Shown here one piece after another: positions 16,187-18,936 of a DNA stretch of 18,936 bases (position 1 is the first letter of the stretch; each line of letters begins with the position of its first letter). Source of the stretch: Candidatus Gastranaerophilales bacterium (lineage in GTDB: Bacteria > Cyanobacteriota > Vampirovibrionia > Gastranaerophilales > Gastranaerophilaceae). Made by a program: the position numbers and the translations under genes. The stretch is from contig CANRHJ010000015.1 in assembly GCA_947630355.1 (NCBI GenBank), positions 1 to 18,936 of the forward strand, written 5' to 3'. Below the pieces are notes generated by a model that was not told the DNA's origin, did no database searches, and saw only the letters and a list, made by a program, of their open reading frames with translations.

Positions 16187-16547
16187 TATCTAATTCCTCT
16201 TTTAGTGCTTCATCCAGTTGAGCTCTATATTCAGGATTTTGATAATACTCTTTGGCTCTTTTTAAAACAGTTGCAAGTATGTCCCAATCATCTTTTTTCA
16301 TATTTGTTGTTTTTACATTACTGCGTAAAAATTCAACACTATAATCTTCTTTATATAACTGACCAACAGCCGTATTTAAAAAAGCAGAAATAACCATATC
16401 AATATTTACAAAATCTAATAAAACAGAATTTCCTGCTTTTAACGCTTTATTAATTTTTTCAAAAACTTTTTGTCCGTCAGTATCTGAAACAGCAGCACTT
16501 CCACCGACTTCATTATATATATTTATTTTAATTTCATTATTTGCCAT
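16179..16547 (-). CDS. DUF4325/STAS-like domain protein, middle gene of the operon
   Basis: A 122-residue protein. Residues 18-68 fit the STAS-like DUF4325 pattern: AAVSDTDGQKVFEKINKAL, then SVLLDFVNIDMVISAFLNTA followed by VGQLYKED. The strand VLLDF followed by a loop and a helix starting at SAFLN resembles the core of anti-sigma-factor antagonists (SpoIIAA-like), where a Ser/Thr is phosphorylated by a GHKL kinase; Ser54 is the candidate residue, by analogy only. The C-terminal 40 residues form a charged helix (KRAKEYYQNPEYRAQLDEAL). The ATG at 16547 lies 8 nt after the upstream stop, with an AGGAG ribosome site. Its position between the ATPase and the nuclease suggests it links the two. Confidence 0.78.
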   Translation of the reverse strand: MANNEIKINIYNEVGGSAAVSDTDGQKVFEKINKALKAGNSVLLDFVNIDMVISAFLNTAVGQLYKEDYSVEFLRSNVKTTNMKKDDWDILATVLKRAKEYYQNPEYRAQLDEALKEELDNG

Positions 16548-16555
16548 TTTTGCTC

Positions 16556-17434
16556 CTAGAAAAATATTTCATCAAATTGTTCTTCTATTGTCTTGTAATC
16601 TTGAGTGTCATCCATTTTTATTTTTAAATTGACAACAGTTCCAACAAATGACTTACTAAATTCTTTCATATTAATTCTACCATAAATATTTTCAGACCAA
16701 TAACCATCATCTGATATAACTTGTAAAGCTCCTTTATTCTGTTGGATAAAACTTCTAACAGTCGCAAAACCTAAACCTCCAGATATGCCTTGTTTTGTTG
16801 TTGTATTTCTTTGAACAGCCCAGTTTATTGACTTCATACCACTAATATCATCTCTCTCAAAGAACTTGCATACATTTTGCTTAATTGTAGTTCCTGTATT
16901 AACTATTGTAAAATATAAGTCTTTTTTATTTGGAAAATATTGACCACAGGTATATACAAAATCACAATGTGCATGTATATCAGCATTTACAAATATTTCT
17001 AACAAACTTTTTGCAAAATCTTTTCTAAAACTCTCAGACATTTTAGGGAAGTCGTGTTTTGTTAGCAATTCCTCGTTTATATATTTATAAAAAGGTTGGG
17101 TATCATTTGATTTGAACTTTTTATATTTTATTGTTGTATCGTATTTATCTTCAATTTTTGTATATCCATAATTACTTAAAAAATCATTTTTTTGTAATAT
17201 GGTTTGTACTCGTGGTTGAAAATTTTCAAAGTTTATATTTACAAATACGTCAGTATCATCAAATATAGCACCCATTAAAGCTGATAAATTTGCTTCCAAA
17301 TAGCTAGTGTTTGAAAAATCAATATATACATCCTCCACAAATAACTTCATCAATGCTTGATACAAATTAATTAAAGAAGAAAAACTTTGATAATTATTTT
17401 CAATTTTATTTGGAAGTTTGTATTTTATGCTCAT
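16556..17434 (-). CDS. GHKL ATPase with an STAS-like N-terminal domain, first gene of the operon
   Basis: A 292-residue soluble protein. The N-terminal 100 residues contain VYIDFSNTSYLEANLSALMG (36-55) and a second strand DVFVNINFENF, similar to STAS-like domains. The C-terminal part is a GHKL ATP-binding domain: N box LLEIFVNADIHAH with Glu146, Asn150 and His154; a G1-like VNTGTTI (Asn179-Gly181) in which the usual Asp of DxGxG is replaced by Asn; G2 box GGLGFATVRSFI (219-230); and a final GTVVNLKI strand (265-272). Histidine-kinase dimerisation helices are absent, so it resembles anti-sigma kinases or DNA-repair ATPases more than a sensor kinase. It heads the three-gene operon. Its start ATG 17434 has only a weak ribosome site (AGGTCG). 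Sensing and control of the downstream nuclease are inferred from gene order. Confidence 0.8.
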   Translation of the reverse strand: MSIKYKLPNKIENNYQSFSSLINLYQALMKLFVEDVYIDFSNTSYLEANLSALMGAIFDDTDVFVNINFENFQPRVQTILQKNDFLSNYGYTKIEDKYDTTIKYKKFKSNDTQPFYKYINEELLTKHDFPKMSESFRKDFAKSLLEIFVNADIHAHCDFVYTCGQYFPNKKDLYFTIVNTGTTIKQNVCKFFERDDISGMKSINWAVQRNTTTKQGISGGLGFATVRSFIQQNKGALQVISDDGYWSENIYGRINMKEFSKSFVGTVVNLKIKMDDTQDYKTIEEQFDEIFF

Positions 17435-17512
17435 ATTTTACGACCTATTTATATATTAGCATACTAAATAATTATGTACAGTTGAATTATTTAGATATTT
17501 TATATGTAATAA

Positions 17513-17539
17513 GGGGATTTCAAAACCCTTGAAAACCCC
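17513..17539 (-). terminator. Hairpin downstream of tRNA-fMet
   Basis: GGGGATTTCAA pairs with TTGAAAACCCC (one mismatch, 5-nt loop) just past the tRNA 3' end. Read on the minus strand it is followed by a moderately T-rich stretch. It probably ends the tRNA transcript before the island genes. Confidence 0.55.
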
Positions 17540-17549
17540 TCTATTTAAT

Positions 17550-17626
<77 letters not shown>

Positions 17627-17649
17627 ATATTTATTTTGTTTTTTGAGTT

Positions 17650-17729
17650 ACTCTACGCAGTCCGGACCAGACTGACCTCTCCTCGAACGATATTTAATCG
17701 TTCTCGTCGGCAGAGTATCCCGCGATATT
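17650..17729 (-). other. Structured sequence with a copied tRNA 5' end, unidentified
   Basis: Upstream of the tRNA (minus strand) lies a GC-richer patch that can fold as a three-way junction: outer stem ACTCT/AGAGT (17650-17654 with 17712-17716), hairpin GAACGAT/ATCGTTC (17685-17691 with 17697-17703) and a second hairpin around GTCCGGAC (17658-17674). Two pieces match the tRNA: ATCCCGCGATATT at 17717-17729 (identical to 17619-17631, the tRNA 5' end with flank) and the D-arm string CCAGACTG. It looks like a broken or inserted-into copy of the tRNA 5' half, or an unknown small RNA. No match to an RNA family I know. I see nothing in 17730-17914. Confidence 0.4.
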
Positions 17730-17914
17730 AAATTTTCGTGATAAAGCAAATACGCTTCACTCTTAAATTATTAAACGCTAAAACTAAAAAATCAACCCTT
17801 CAGAAAATTTCTACATTCCGCGACTCTAAAATATATCCTATAATGTTTATTTAACCTATGTTACGACGTCTAAAATTTTACAAAAAATATTATATAAAAT
17901 TGCTTTTAAATCAA

Positions 17915-18136
17915 CTATTCAAAATTGAAAAAATCTTTTTCGGGAACGTTTAAAACTTCGCTTAATTTAAATAACAATTTTATGCTGATACCCCTTTGAG
18001 CCGTTTCAATTTTAGCTAAATGTTCTCTTGAAATATCAAGTAATTCAGCCAGCTCATTTTGTGTTAACTTTTTTGCTTTCCGATGTTTCGCTATATTCTT
18101 GCCAAAAATTGTTAATTTTTTATTCCCGTATATCAT
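17915..18136 (-). CDS. Small XRE-family (Cro/C1-type) DNA-binding regulator
   Basis: A 73-residue protein consisting only of a helix-turn-helix domain: FGKNIAKHRKAKKLTQNELA, then ELLDISREHLAKIETAQRG and LFKLSEVLNVPEKDFFNF. The recognition helix lies in SREHLAKIE (about 44-52). Single-domain XRE proteins repress phage, plasmid or stress genes and often their own promoter; the target here is unknown. It lies just outside the tRNA-bounded island, so it is not clearly part of it. The start ATG 18136 lacks a good ribosome site. Confidence 0.88.
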   Translation of the reverse strand: MIYGNKKLTIFGKNIAKHRKAKKLTQNELAELLDISREHLAKIETAQRGISIKLLFKLSEVLNVPEKDFFNFE

Positions 18137-18236
18137 ATTGATATTTTCAAATATTAAACGTAATTTGTATATAGACTAAAAAGTCACAAACATGGGTTTA
18201 CTTCATTGGATTTTAATAGTAATATATAGTCTTAGT

Positions 18237-18322
18237 GAATTTTAAACGGCTGATATTAGGTATTAAAATAGTGAATACTGCAGCAAAGTCGGGGAAATAG
18301 AGTATTAACTCAGTGAAAATTC
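18237..18322 (+). promoter_or_regulatory. Foldable leader before a 37-aa membrane peptide
   Basis: Nested inverted repeats: GAATTTT (18237-18243) with AAAATTC (18316-18322), and AGTGAATACT (18270-18279) with AGTATTAACT (18301-18310, one mismatch) around a 21-nt loop rich in A and G. A TATAGT at 18225-18230 could be the -10 box, 17 nt after a poor TTCATT. This may be a regulatory RNA leader; no known riboswitch class was recognised. Confidence 0.35.
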
Positions 18323-18349
18323 GCGCTACCGTTAATAAAAGGAGAATAT

Positions 18350-18463
18350 ATGAAAAAAATTATTTGGTATGTATTTGTTGCTATTCTTGTTATTGTTGCG
18401 GTAATCGGAGATATTAAAATGGCTTCGGCAGCAGAAACGGTCAATTTAATTCAAATTTTGTAA
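18350..18463 (+). CDS. 37-residue membrane or secreted peptide, unrecognised
   Basis: ATG 18350 follows a good ribosome site (AAGGAG, 6 nt upstream). The product begins MKKIIWYVFVAILVIVAVIG, a positively charged start and one strong membrane helix (residues 4-20), then DIKMASAAETVNLIQIL. It could be a small membrane protein, or a signal peptide with cleavage after ASA leaving a short peptide. It has its own structured upstream region and faces the minE terminator. No family recognised. Confidence 0.6.
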   Translation: MKKIIWYVFVAILVIVAVIGDIKMASAAETVNLIQIL

Positions 18464-18502
18464 AATAAATGTCCGAGAAAAGAGAATTAATCGTTTTGAA
18501 AG

Positions 18503-18527
18503 AAAAAGGGGAACTTTGATGCTCCCC
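18503..18527 (-). terminator. Rho-independent terminator of minE
   Basis: On the minus strand GGGGA pairs with TCCCC around a 10-nt loop and is followed by TTTTTCTTT, 16 nt beyond the minE stop. Confidence 0.7.
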
Positions 18528-18542
18528 AGATATTTTTGAGTT

Positions 18543-18935
18543 TTAGTTGTTTTCTTCTATAATTTCGTTTTCTTCATCAGGTTGTGAAGAGTCTTTATCA
18601 TTATCGCTTTCAATAATTTCTTCTTCTACTATTACATCTTCCGCATCAATAGTTTCCGAAGCTTCGACAGGTTCATCATCATTTTCTTCGTCGGATACTT
18701 TTTCTTCTTCTTCTTGAAGTTTTTTCCTTAATTCATTGAGTTCTTCTTCTGTTTTTGCTCTGACAACAGGGATATTCAACATAAGAGCAACGGCATCACC
18801 TTCATTTTTAAGCCCGATTTCCAATTGTTCTTTATCAATAACTACGTACTTTGAGAAAACTTCAATAAGCTCTTCGCGCATTTTATTCATTATAAGCGGA
18901 TCTAATTTAGTTCTGTCGTGCATTAAAATTACTTG
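18543..18935 (-). CDS. minE: Cell division topological specificity factor MinE, 5' end outside the window, with acidic tail
   Basis: MinE stimulates the MinD ATPase at the membrane and drives Min oscillation, keeping division at mid-cell. The frame runs to the window edge and reads QVILMHDRTKLDP, so the ATG at 18923 is internal; the missing part should hold the membrane-targeting helix. The MinE core follows: MREELIEVFSKYVVIDKEQL, then EIGLKNEGDAVALMLNIPVV. Most MinE proteins end shortly after this point, at about 85-100 residues. Here a highly charged tail of about 70 residues follows, first helical (EEELNELRKKLQEEEEK), then almost all Glu, Asp, Ser and Asn. minC and minD probably lie beyond the window edge. 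A terminator follows the stop. Confidence 0.88.
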   Translation of the reverse strand, partial: QVILMHDRTKLDPLIMNKMREELIEVFSKYVVIDKEQLEIGLKNEGDAVALMLNIPVVRAKTEEELNELRKKLQEEEEKVSDEENDDEPVEASETIDAEDVIVEEEIIESDNDKDSSQPDEENEIIEENN

Positions 18936-18936
18936 A

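Noticed and set aside
17650..17729. SRP RNA, RNase P RNA or a self-cleaving ribozyme
   Set aside because: The GGTCAG and GTCCGGA strings recall SRP and RNase P RNAs, but the surrounding conserved cores and lengths do not fit, and no hammerhead or twister core was found.

Overview
This window is AT-rich DNA (G+C visibly near 30%) from a bacterium with anaerobic, fermentative traits. It holds a pyruvate formate-lyase (PFL) system, a two-subunit CoA-transferase, the 3' part of minE, and families of multi-pass membrane proteins of the kind found at cell-surface polysaccharide loci. The combination would suit a gut anaerobe such as a Gastranaerophilales/Melainabacteria member or a low-GC Bacillota. 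That placement is inference; no sequence here fixes the taxon.

Layout. (1) Positions 1-7242, plus strand: five multi-pass membrane proteins. The first two (the first cut by the window edge) look like GT-C type (GT39/ArnT-like) glycosyltransferases. The next three are tandem paralogues of an unrecognised membrane family that shares a DWxxxNAxMHDL loop, with signs of gene conversion between copies and a scar of a lost copy between the last two. (2) Positions 7239-8566, minus strand: CoA-transferase subunits B and A, translationally coupled. (3) Positions 8640-12426: PFL encoded as two polypeptides (a 693-aa core and a separate 88-aa glycyl-radical domain), a strong terminator, an antisense small protein with three VDGK repeats, and the radical-SAM activase pflA. 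A short TspO follows. (4) Positions 12903-14450: polysaccharide-gene debris, namely a hexapeptide acyltransferase remnant and a GT61-type glycosyltransferase whose 5' end is put out of frame by a run of nine G, which looks like a phase-variation switch. (5) Positions 14529-17626: a roughly 3-kb insertion at the 3' end of the initiator tRNA-fMet gene, bounded by a 45-nt imperfect copy of the tRNA 3' half. It carries a decayed two-gene module (membrane protein plus PD-(D/E)XK-like nuclease) and an intact three-gene operon: GHKL ATPase with an STAS-like N-terminus, a DUF4325/STAS-like protein, and a PIN-domain nuclease. (6) Positions 17650-18935: an unexplained structured sequence, a small XRE regulator, a 37-aa membrane peptide with a foldable leader, and minE with a long acidic tail.

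How the genes work together. PFL core, radical domain and activase form one anaerobic pyruvate-to-acetyl-CoA/formate unit, and the divergent CoA-transferase may use the acyl-CoA pool. The membrane glycosyltransferases and GT61 gene probably act on surface glycans. The GHKL-STAS-PIN operon is the best candidate for an undescribed system. Its parts resemble a partner-switching regulator (GHKL kinase plus STAS antagonist) coupled to an RNase effector, sitting on a small tRNA-integrated island beside nuclease debris. A defence or toxin-antitoxin role is inference.
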